From DASCOT01 sp036012155 (GTDB lineage Bacteria; Acidobacteriota; UBA890; WLXD01), in contig DASCOT010000050.1 of assembly GCA_036012155.1 (NCBI GenBank), forward strand, positions 1 through 5,421: a stretch of 5,421 nt of DNA, read 5' to 3'. How positions within the stretch are numbered: position 1 is the stretch's first letter; every line of letters begins with the position of its first letter. Positions 1 through 5,421 of the stretch are shown here, one piece after another. The position numbers and the translations under genes are program-made. The notes below the pieces were generated by a model. It was not told where the DNA came from and searched no databases. It worked only from the letters and a program-made list of their open reading frames with translations.

Positions 1-1
1 C

Positions 2-396
2 AAGCCGGCAGGAGCGAACACTTCGGCAGCGACGTTGCATCTGATGCTGACCAAGCACGACCTCGCCCCGACGATCTCAGCATCGGGTACGCCGATGGAG
101 TGGTGACCTTGCAAGGGACCGCGAGCTCCGCCGAGCAGCACGAGAAGATCATCCTGGCCGTCGGCAACGTACGCGGCGTATCACAGGTTGACGACCAGAT
201 GACGCTGGAGGGCGACGCTCCGGATCCGGTGTTCTACACGGTCGAGCGCGGCGACACCCTGTCAGGCATCGCCAAGACGCACTACGGCAACGCCATGAAG
301 TACATGGTGATCTTCGAGGCCAACCGACCGTTGCTCGACGACCCCGACCGAATCTATCCCGGCCAGGTACTACGCATACCGCCGCTCGATCAATAG
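2..396 (+). CDS. kbp: Kbp/YgaU-like BON + LysM domain protein, 5'-partial, apparent frameshift
   Basis: This is the C-terminal part of a small BON-LysM protein; the 5' end lies outside the window. From the GTG at 100 the frame encodes 98 residues. First comes the end of a BON domain, with the motifs GVVTLQG and KIILAVGNVRGV and then VDDQM (residues 1-34). A LysM domain follows at about residues 45-93 (FYTVERGDTLSGIAK, YGNAMKY, IFEANRP, IYPGQVLRIP). Order and wording closely match E. coli Kbp (YgaU, about 149 aa), a cytoplasmic potassium-binding protein; potassium binding here is inferred from the family. No signal peptide can be judged. The start of the BON domain (LMLTKHDLAP) reads in frame 2 at positions 41-70. 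It joins DDLSIGYADG in frame 1 from position 70, so one base seems to be missing. Upstream frame-1 translation does not resemble the family, so GTG 100 is probably not the true start. The gene converges on ahcY with 8 bases between stops. Confidence 0.85.
   Translation, partial: AGRSEHFGSDVASDADQARPRPDDLSIGYADGVVTLQGTASSAEQHEKIILAVGNVRGVSQVDDQMTLEGDAPDPVFYTVERGDTLSGIAKTHYGNAMKYMVIFEANRPLLDDPDRIYPGQVLRIPPLDQ
62..75 (+). other. Probable -1 frameshift site in the Kbp-like gene
   Basis: Frame 2 is open from position 2 to a TGA at 104-106 and gives a plausible BON N-terminus ending in TKHDLAP. Frame 1 gives DDLSIGYADGVVTLQG, the continuation expected of the same domain. Restoring one G in the CCCCGACG run at 67-74 would fuse both into TKHDLAPDDLSIGY. 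A sequencing or assembly error or a real mutation explains this equally well. I see no convincing slippery heptamer with a downstream structure for programmed frameshifting. Confidence 0.65.
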
Positions 397-416
397 CGAC
401 CCGATCAGTAGCGATA
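387..416. repeat. 15-bp imperfect tandem repeat across convergent gene ends
   Basis: The units 387-401 and 402-416 share CGATCARTAGCGA, identical at 12 of the first 13 bases. The first copy holds the TAG stop of the Kbp-like gene (394-396). The second holds the TGA stop of ahcY, read on the minus strand (405-407), and its final Arg-Tyr codons. The whole 8-base gap between the genes lies inside the repeat. This looks like a small local duplication. Confidence 0.6.
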
Positions 417-1904
417 CTCGTCCGGCTTGTAGGGGCCGTCCAGATCGACGCCGAGATAGTCGGCCTGCTCCTGGGTCAGCCGCGTCAGCTCGACGCTGAG
501 ATGCTCGAGGTGCAGCCGTGCTACCTCCTCGTCCAGCTTCTTCGGCAACACGTAGACGTGCCTGCCGAACCCCTCCTCGTCCTTCCATAGCGCCATCTGC
601 GCCAAGACCTGGTTGGTGAACGACGCCGACATCACGAAGCTCGGGTGGCCGGTGGCACAACCGAGGTTCATCAAGCGGCCCTCGGCGAGCACGAGCACGC
701 TGTGGCCGTCGGCGAACGTCCACTCGTCGTATTGCGGCTTGACGTTGACCTTCTCGATACCGGGCACGCGCGCCAGCCCTGCCATGTCGATCTCGTTGTC
801 GAAATGGCCGATGTTGCAGACGATCGCCTTGTCCTTCATCGACGCCATGTGGTCGGCGGTGATGATGTCGAAGTTACCCGTGGATGTGACAAAGATGTCT
901 GCCGACTCCACAACGCTCTCGAGCGCCCGAACCTCGTAGCCCTCCATCGCGGCTTGCAGGGCACAGATCGGATCGATCTCGGTCACGATGACGCGCGCTC
1001 CCTGGCCGCGCAACGCCTGAGCACACCCCTTGCCGACCTCACCGAAACCGCACACCACGGCGAGCTTGCCGCCGATCATGACGTCGGTGGCGCGGTTGAG
1101 TCCATCGACCACCGAATGGCGACAGCCATAGATATTGTCGAACTTCGACTTGGTGACGGAGTCGTTGACGTTCATTGCCGGGACCAGCAGGGTGCCGGCC
1201 TTCTCCATCTGCCGCAGGCGATTGATGCCCGTCGTGGTCTCTTCGGAGACGCCGCGCAATGACTCGGCGATCTTGTGCCAGCGCTGCGGATCTCGCTCGA
1301 GATCGCTGCGCAGCAAGTCGAGGATCACGCCCCATTCCTCGGGGTCGGACTCGGGAACAAAGTCCGGTACGGCGCCGGCCTCCTCGAACTCGACACCCTT
1401 GTGGATCACCAGCGTCGCATCGCCACCGTCATCGACAATCAGGTCAGGGCCGGAGCCGTCGGGCCACGTAAGGGCCTCGGAAGTGCACCACCAGTACTCC
1501 TCGAGGGTCTCCCCCTTCCAGGCGTATACGGGAACGCCACGCGGGTTGTCCACCGTGCCGCCGGTCTCGGGACGCCCCACAGCAACTGCCGCCGCCGCCG
1601 GATCCTGGGTCGAGAAGATGTTGCACGACACCCAACGCAGATCGGCACCGAGGTCGGCGAGCGTCTCGATCAACACGGCTGTCTGCACCGTCATATGAAG
1701 GCTGCCCATGATCTTGGCACCCGCCAGCGGCTGATCGGCGTGGTAGCGACGGCGCACTTCCATCAATCCGGGCATCTCGTGCTCGGCAAGCGTGATCTCC
1801 TTGCGGCCGAGCTCGGCAAGCGCGAGGTCGGCAACCTTGAAGGGCTCACGGCCGACCTGGCGAGCGGCATCGAAGGCGTGCAGTTGTTCGGTAACGGCTT
1901 CCAT
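405..1904 (-). CDS. ahcY: S-adenosylhomocysteine hydrolase (adenosylhomocysteinase)
   Basis: This NAD-dependent cytosolic enzyme reversibly splits S-adenosylhomocysteine into adenosine and L-homocysteine, the step that relieves product inhibition of methyltransferases in the methionine/SAM cycle. The 499 residues are full length for the long bacterial form. That form has an insertion of roughly 40 residues in the substrate domain, here about residues 172-212. Visible signatures: GSLHMTVQTAVLIETL (67-82), CNIFSTQD (94-101), DDGGDATL (158-165), EETTTG (221-226), NVNDSVTKSKFDN (245-257), the NAD-binding GFGEVGKG (286-293) followed by TEID (308-311), GHFDNEID (366-373), EGRLMNLGCATGHPSFVM (408-425) and the C-terminal KPDEYRY (493-499) with the cofactor-contacting Lys and Tyr. 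The ATG at 1904 is supported by AGGAG 8 bases upstream. The gene lies 5 bases after the ArsR-methyltransferase gene, so cotranscription and coupling are likely. No catalytic motif appears lost. Confidence 0.98.
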   Translation of the reverse strand: MEAVTEQLHAFDAARQVGREPFKVADLALAELGRKEITLAEHEMPGLMEVRRRYHADQPLAGAKIMGSLHMTVQTAVLIETLADLGADLRWVSCNIFSTQDPAAAAVAVGRPETGGTVDNPRGVPVYAWKGETLEEYWWCTSEALTWPDGSGPDLIVDDGGDATLVIHKGVEFEEAGAVPDFVPESDPEEWGVILDLLRSDLERDPQRWHKIAESLRGVSEETTTGINRLRQMEKAGTLLVPAMNVNDSVTKSKFDNIYGCRHSVVDGLNRATDVMIGGKLAVVCGFGEVGKGCAQALRGQGARVIVTEIDPICALQAAMEGYEVRALESVVESADIFVTSTGNFDIITADHMASMKDKAIVCNIGHFDNEIDMAGLARVPGIEKVNVKPQYDEWTFADGHSVLVLAEGRLMNLGCATGHPSFVMSASFTNQVLAQMALWKDEEGFGRHVYVLPKKLDEEVARLHLEHLSVELTRLTQEQADYLGVDLDGPYKPDEYRY

Positions 1905-1909
1905 TCTGA

Positions 1910-2887
1910 CTACTCCTGGTCAGGGTCCGCCCCCCGGCGTGCCGAGGCGACGAAGATCGCCGGCCCCGACGCATCGGGATCCGGCGGTAGCTCGTGGTAG
2001 GTGATCGAATCCAGTCCGGCATCGCGCAGCCAACCAGCAACCTGCTGGCGTTCGAACCCGAGCCAGGCGTGCCCCATGTCGTGCTGGTAGACGCGCCGGT
2101 CGTGCGGCGTCATGTCGGCGATCGGCAGTCGCCCGTTCGGACGCAGCGTCCGCGCTGCCTCGGCCAACGCAATTTCGGGCTGTACGACGTAGTGCAACAC
2201 CAGGAACATGAGGGCCACGTCGAGCTCACCGTCGGCCAGCGGCAAGGATTCCAGCCGCCCTTCCCGCACGTCGATGTTGTCGGCCTCGCGCAGGCGATCG
2301 CGGGCCGCAAGGAACATCTCGCGCGAGCTATCCACCGCCACCACGCGGCGGACGAAGGGCGCCAACGACTCGGCAACGCGGCCGGTTCCGCAACCCAGGT
2401 CGCCAACCACCCAGTCCGGATCGGCGAGACCGAGCAACGCCTGCAGGTCGACGCGCTCACCGAACATGTCGCGGCGCAGGCGATCCCAATCGCCCGCCGC
2501 GGAGGCAAAGAACTCCTGCGAGCGGCTGCGCCGAGCGGTGAGGACCGAGCGTACCCGCGCGGCGTCCTGACCGGCGGCCGGCAGCCCTATCGAGCGCTCC
2601 CGCACCAGCGCCCAAAGCTCAGCTGCGTCGGGGTCCAGGCTGCGGGCCAGCATGCGATACCGGCGGCTGGTGCCGTCTGGCAACGCCGCCAGCCAGCCGT
2701 CCTCCACCAACACCTTGAGGTGCCGGCTGACGGTAGACTGCGGCATCTGCAGCACCGTGCAGAGCTCGCCGACGGTGAACTCCTGGCCCTCCAGCACCAG
2801 CAAGAGCCGCGTGCGCGTGGTATCGGCGAGGTTGGCCAGCAGATCGAAGATACGGGGCTCTTCGATCACCGTTGTCAATCCGTTCAT
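1910..2887 (-). CDS. ArsR-family regulator fused to SAM-dependent methyltransferase domain (SahR-like)
   Basis: The protein has 325 residues and two domains. Residues 10-95 form an ArsR-type winged helix, with ADTTRTRLLLVLEG (21-34), VGELCTVLQ (39-47), recognition helix MPQSTVSRHLKVLVEDGWL (48-66) and wing RRYRM (75-79). The metal-sensor motif ELCVCDL is degenerate: Cys43 is present but the second Cys is Val45, so metal sensing is unlikely. Residues about 155-295 form a class I Rossmann methyltransferase: motif I GDLGCGTG (162-169), the acidic VAVDSS (183-188), LPLADGELDVAL (215-226), LRPNGRL (248-254) and HAWLGF (273-278). Lying 5 bases ahead of ahcY, it is best explained as a transcription factor reading SAH or SAM, like SahR of the methionine cycle. 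A catalytically active methyltransferase cannot be excluded. No Shine-Dalgarno is visible before the ATG at 2887. A GTG at codon 7 is a possible alternative start, also without a good site. Confidence 0.92.
   Translation of the reverse strand: MNGLTTVIEEPRIFDLLANLADTTRTRLLLVLEGQEFTVGELCTVLQMPQSTVSRHLKVLVEDGWLAALPDGTSRRYRMLARSLDPDAAELWALVRERSIGLPAAGQDAARVRSVLTARRSRSQEFFASAAGDWDRLRRDMFGERVDLQALLGLADPDWVVGDLGCGTGRVAESLAPFVRRVVAVDSSREMFLAARDRLREADNIDVREGRLESLPLADGELDVALMFLVLHYVVQPEIALAEAARTLRPNGRLPIADMTPHDRRVYQHDMGHAWLGFERQQVAGWLRDAGLDSITYHELPPDPDASGPAIFVASARRGADPDQE
1913..1917 (-). promoter_or_regulatory. Shine-Dalgarno of ahcY inside the regulator's 3' end
   Basis: AGGAG on the minus strand lies 8 bases before the ahcY ATG (1902-1904). 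It is formed by the last sense codons of the regulator gene (CAG GAG) just before its TAG stop at 1910-1912. Ribosomes finishing the regulator uncover or directly reuse this site, which supports translational coupling and fixes the ahcY start. Confidence 0.8.
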
Positions 2888-2898
2888 GCGGATAGACT

Positions 2899-2936
2899 GA
2901 TTAATCGCGACGCATCTGTCAAGCCCGGTAGATGCG
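2899..2936 (-). promoter_or_regulatory. Candidate promoter/operator of the regulator-ahcY operon
   Basis: On the minus strand a perfect -35-like TTGACA lies at 2922-2917. It sits in an inverted repeat with 7-bp arms CGCATCT (2911-2917) and AGATGCG (2930-2936) and a 12-base spacer. An 8-bp palindrome, GATTAATC, follows at 2899-2906. No good -10 hexamer is found at 16-18 bases; at 17 it would be CAGTCT. If TTGACA is the -35, transcription would begin within a few bases of the ATG at 2887, giving a nearly leaderless message, which agrees with the missing Shine-Dalgarno. An ArsR-type dimer binding here would block the promoter. The repeat overlaps the 3' end of the upstream gene (stop at 2919-2921). 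Promoter and operator are inferred from sequence only. Confidence 0.45.
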
Positions 2937-4022
2937 AGCCACCCCGACGGTCAACAACGGCAGCGCGAACAGTGCCAGGAATCCGTAGGCCATCAGCGTG
3001 TAGCCCTGGGCGACCAGCGCGATGATCCCGAGCTGCGACAACATAGCCGCCGAGGCCAACAGGCCGACGCTGATCAACCCGGCCGCCCGCGGCGTCAGCA
3101 CCGCACCGCCGGATTCGACCCGGTTCACCGAGATACGGTCAATCAGGGCGTGGATCATACCGACGCTCGTCTCCACCAGCGTCCACACCACCACGAGGGC
3201 GTAGAAGACGATCAGCCCGCGGCCCCCCGTACGCTCCAGCATCTCCAGCCAGGGGACCTCGGCGCCGAGGACCGCCGGATCGGGATAAAAGGCCAGCACC
3301 GCGAGAAAGGTAAGAACGAAGGGGATCGTCGACAGCAGGCCGGTGATCAATCCGGCACCGATTGCCTGACGGCGTGACGTGTGCCGGTCGAGCGCAAACA
3401 GGGTGCTGGGAAGTCCGGCCAGGTTGTAGCCAACGTACAGCAACCCGGTGCCGAGGACGGTTCCGAGCGACGCATCCGTTACGTATGAAGAGTCTCCGCT
3501 GACCAACACGCGGCCAATCGCTGGCCCCGATCGGCTCAATACCGTCCAGGCGAATCCCGCGTAGCCCAAGTACAGGAGCGCCGAGCCGACGGTCTTGAAC
3601 GCTTCGATGGTGGCGCGGCCACGCGCGTTGATGATTCCAACGAGCAGGATCACGAGCCCGACGCCAAGCCAGTAGGGCATCCCGAGCACGCGCTCGCCGA
3701 CGCTACCGGTAGCGGCGCTGACCACGGCAATGACCACCACGGCCATCGCGACATACAGCACGTCGAAGAGCGGCCAAGCCGGACCGATGAGCTCGCGGAC
3801 CAGGCTCCGATAGTCGAAGGCCCCGGTGACCCGCACGAACTCGTAGCAGATCGCCGTCATGAGCGCGAAGCCGATTCCGATCGCCGCGACGCTCCACAGG
3901 CCGAAGCCACCGAACTTCGCACCGTACTCGACAATCTCGCGGCCGGTAGCGTACGCGCCGCCGATCAGCACCGACTGGAAGATAACCCCGGGAAGCAAGT
4001 ACTGCTGATAAAGCCGCTTCAT
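2919..4022 (-). CDS. YkvI-family 10-helix inner-membrane protein, probable transporter
   Basis: The 367 residues are almost wholly hydrophobic, with about ten membrane segments: roughly 10-28, 42-64, 84-106, 115-132, 143-162, 185-209, 219-246, 268-291, 312-332 and 336-358. The first helix contains the glycine-broken motif FQSVLIGGAYATGREIVEY (15-33), typical of the YkvI-like family (COG3949) distantly related to LeuT-fold transporters. Such a break in helix 1 usually forms part of the ion and substrate site. Helix 6 has a comparable break, GYNLAGLPS (198-206). Length is normal for the family and the protein looks intact. The substrate is unknown for the family. The ATG at 4022 shares its A with the TGA of the upstream gene and follows AGGAGGAG, so the pair is translationally coupled. 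It sits 31 bases before the regulator gene, which leaves open whether it shares that gene's control. Confidence 0.8.
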   Translation of the reverse strand: MKRLYQQYLLPGVIFQSVLIGGAYATGREIVEYGAKFGGFGLWSVAAIGIGFALMTAICYEFVRVTGAFDYRSLVRELIGPAWPLFDVLYVAMAVVVIAVVSAATGSVGERVLGMPYWLGVGLVILLVGIINARGRATIEAFKTVGSALLYLGYAGFAWTVLSRSGPAIGRVLVSGDSSYVTDASLGTVLGTGLLYVGYNLAGLPSTLFALDRHTSRRQAIGAGLITGLLSTIPFVLTFLAVLAFYPDPAVLGAEVPWLEMLERTGGRGLIVFYALVVVWTLVETSVGMIHALIDRISVNRVESGGAVLTPRAAGLISVGLLASAAMLSQLGIIALVAQGYTLMAYGFLALFALPLLTVGVARIYRA

Positions 4023-5419
4023 CAGGGCCGAGCTCCTCCTGCAAGGTTCAAGTGCCAGAGAGACTGGCCCGCATCGCGCGGGTTGCGGTACAGGAGCTCG
4101 CCGTAACGCCGCATGAAGTCGGCCAACAAACGGCCCTCGCGGGGCGCCAAGGCGTCGGGCGACAGAGTCAGCTCCTCGTCGATCATCAGGTGCGTGATGC
4201 CCTGGTCGCGGAAATACGCGGCAATGTCGCCGGGACCGACCGACTCGACCAGCGCCCGCTCGAGGCGATAGTGCTCGAACGTATAGTCGGATCGCCAGCC
4301 GTTCGGAAACGGTGTCATCTCACCGCGACCCGGCAGGTCCAACAGATAGCCCCAGGTACGCATGTTCACCAGGTACAGTCGGTCGCCCGGTCCCAGCCGA
4401 CGATTGGCCTCGGCGTAGATCTGATAGGGAATCAATCGCCGCGCCAGGTACGGAGCAAACATCAACACGGCGATCGCGCCGATGGCGACCGTTCCGTAGG
4501 GAATCTCCCGGGGGCGGGTGCGCAGGTGCTCGACGAGCACCACCAACACGAGCAGCAGCACGAGCTGCAGCGCCGTGTACTTGATGGTCCATGCCGCCCC
4601 GGCCATGAGGCCGGCGAACACCGCCCAGTGAAGCGCCGTGGCTTCGCTGTCCTGGCGCTCTTTGACGTAGCGAATGGTGCCAACCGGCGCCAGCAGGGCG
4701 TACAGCGTGAAGTTCATGTCGATGTACGCCCAGTGGCCGATCACCATCACCGTGGGCACGGTCATGAACAGCGCCGTCCCGAGAACCGCACTGCGGCTCG
4801 GTACGAACGTGCGTGTGTAGCTGTACAAAGCCACCATGACCAGCCCGAGGTAGAGCAGGTGGAACATCCGCGAGGCGGTATCCCCCGCGATGCCGAGACC
4901 GAAGGCAAACAGCATCTGCGGGCCCATCGGGTAGTAAGCCAGCACGTTGTCGGTGAACGCTGGCAGGTAACCGACACGCAGGAGCTGCGCCGGAACCTCG
5001 AGGTGATAGACCATCTCGTCCAGCGATGTCGGCGGCAATGTCGTTCCCATCAGCATCCAGGCGAAGTACAGCAACGCGCCAAGAGCACCCAGCATCAGCC
5101 AGCGATCGTCGCCCAGCGCTCCGACAACGGTGCGGCCCGCCCCCAACAAGTCGGGGATGCCAGTCAGCGCGAGCCCGGCGAGCAGCGCGAGCAACGCCCA
5201 AAGGAGGGTCGGCGACAGAACTCCGCCGACCGGCAGCACATAGCCGATCATCGCCGCGCCGTAGATCAGGTACGAGATCACCAGCAGGCCGAACCCGGTC
5301 TCGGCGGCGAGCTGCAGGCCAGCAGGCTCCAGCCGCCACCGCGAGCCCATCAGCCGCATACCGATCTGCCGCGCCGCGATTGCGGTCATCCCGACCTGCA
5401 ACAATGCGAGTGCCGACAT
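4022..5419 (-). CDS. GT-C-like polytopic membrane glycosyltransferase (ArnT/PMT/RgtA-like), possibly internally shortened
   Basis: This is a 465-residue inner-membrane protein with about ten helices in residues 1-325 and a soluble C-terminal part (331-465). The first large loop has PPTSLDEMVYHLEVPAQLL (129-147). Asp134-Glu135 sits where GT-C enzymes keep an acidic catalytic or metal-binding pair, and YYPMGPQMLFAFGLGIAGD (162-180) follows, a typical family pattern. WTIKYTALQL (277-286) is also characteristic. Such enzymes move sugars from polyprenyl-phosphate donors onto lipids, glycans or proteins on the periplasmic side; donor and acceptor here are unknown. After APYLARRLI (322-330), where relatives usually continue through more helices, the chain goes directly into the soluble tail (YAEANRRLGPGDRLYLV, 335-351). 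This suggests loss of a central block. The ATG at 5419 is two bases from the window edge, so a start further upstream cannot be excluded and its ribosome-binding site is out of view. Confidence 0.72.
   Translation of the reverse strand: MSALALLQVGMTAIAARQIGMRLMGSRWRLEPAGLQLAAETGFGLLVISYLIYGAAMIGYVLPVGGVLSPTLLWALLALLAGLALTGIPDLLGAGRTVVGALGDDRWLMLGALGALLYFAWMLMGTTLPPTSLDEMVYHLEVPAQLLRVGYLPAFTDNVLAYYPMGPQMLFAFGLGIAGDTASRMFHLLYLGLVMVALYSYTRTFVPSRSAVLGTALFMTVPTVMVIGHWAYIDMNFTLYALLAPVGTIRYVKERQDSEATALHWAVFAGLMAGAAWTIKYTALQLVLLLVLVVLVEHLRTRPREIPYGTVAIGAIAVLMFAPYLARRLIPYQIYAEANRRLGPGDRLYLVNMRTWGYLLDLPGRGEMTPFPNGWRSDYTFEHYRLERALVESVGPGDIAAYFRDQGITHLMIDEELTLSPDALAPREGRLLADFMRRYGELLYRNPRDAGQSLWHLNLAGGARP
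4033..4040 (-). promoter_or_regulatory. Strong Shine-Dalgarno for the YkvI-like gene
   Basis: AGGAGGAG on the minus strand ends 10 bases before the ATG at 4022-4020, inside the last codons of the upstream GT-C gene. With the TGATG stop/start overlap it fixes the start of the YkvI-like gene and points to coupled translation. Confidence 0.75.
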
Positions 5420-5421
5420 GC

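Noticed and set aside
1588..1603. GCC triplet repeat
   Set aside because: It encodes a short Ala run (residues 103-106) in ahcY; four repeats are ordinary for high-GC coding sequence.
1905..1909. SAH riboswitch ahead of ahcY
   Set aside because: Only 5 bases separate ahcY from the preceding gene, and the 31 bases before the regulator are too short for a known SAH riboswitch.
645..2000. Long open frames on the plus strand opposite ahcY (645-1262 and 1275-2000)
   Set aside because: They are antisense to a strongly conserved ahcY, translate to His/Arg/Asp-rich sequence with no recognisable domain, and are expected in high-GC DNA.
2751..2770. Metal-sensing ArsR repressor (arsenic, zinc or cadmium)
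   Set aside because: The ELCVCDL-type site is incomplete, with Cys43 but Val45 in place of the second Cys. No metal-resistance gene is nearby.
2911..2936. Rho-independent terminator after the YkvI-like gene
   Set aside because: The inverted repeat has only 7-bp arms and a 12-base loop, and no T-run follows on the minus strand. A promoter or operator role fits better.
1994..3025. 343-codon open frame on the plus strand opposite the ArsR-methyltransferase gene
   Set aside because: The minus strand carries clear winged-helix and methyltransferase motifs over the same bases. The plus-strand translation is low in complexity, Gln/His/Arg-rich and unlike any family I know.
4320..5339. 339-codon open frame on the minus strand in another frame of the GT-C gene
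   Set aside because: It is Arg/Ala/Gly-rich, has no membrane segments or motifs, and lies wholly within the frame that shows GT-C features.

Overview
This is a compact, high-GC bacterial segment, apparently chromosomal. It holds four tightly packed genes on the minus strand and the 3' part of one gene on the plus strand. I see no mobile element, CRISPR array, tRNA or rRNA. The gene set is a Kbp/YgaU-type BON-LysM protein, the long bacterial form of S-adenosylhomocysteine hydrolase, and an ArsR-methyltransferase fusion. It fits a Pseudomonadota-like genome with high GC, but the sequence alone does not fix the taxon.

Layout, left to right. Positions 1-396 (+) carry the 3' part of a BON + LysM protein resembling E. 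coli Kbp (YgaU). Its reading frame appears to be broken by a one-base loss near position 70. Eight bases later, convergently, ends ahcY (405-1904, -). Five bases upstream of ahcY lies a two-domain regulator (1910-2887, -), an ArsR-type winged helix fused to a class I SAM-dependent methyltransferase domain. Next, 31 bases away, comes a 10-helix membrane protein of the YkvI family (2919-4022, -). It overlaps by one base a multi-pass GT-C-like membrane glycosyltransferase gene (4022-5419, -), which starts at the right edge of the window.

How the genes may work together. The regulator-ahcY pair is the clearest functional unit. AhcY removes S-adenosylhomocysteine (SAH), the product inhibitor of SAM-dependent methyltransferases. 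The regulator carries a SAM/SAH-binding fold attached to a DNA-binding domain. The ahcY Shine-Dalgarno lies inside the last codons of the regulator gene, so the two are probably cotranscribed and translationally coupled. The natural hypothesis is a SahR-like sensor of the SAH/SAM balance controlling its own operon. A TTGACA box, an inverted repeat and a palindrome sit between the YkvI-like gene and the regulator. They mark a likely internal promoter/operator overlapping the end of the upstream gene. The YkvI-like and GT-C genes form a second coupled pair, with a TGATG overlap and a strong ribosome-binding site. Any functional link of that pair to the methyl cycle is unproven.

Points most worth a second look: the likely frameshift in the Kbp homologue; an apparent in-frame loss of the middle of the GT-C protein; the SAH-sensing architecture with its candidate operator; and an imperfect 15-bp tandem repeat spanning both convergent stop codons. 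None of this amounts to a clearly new system. The ArsR-methyltransferase/ahcY pair is the most interesting biology here.
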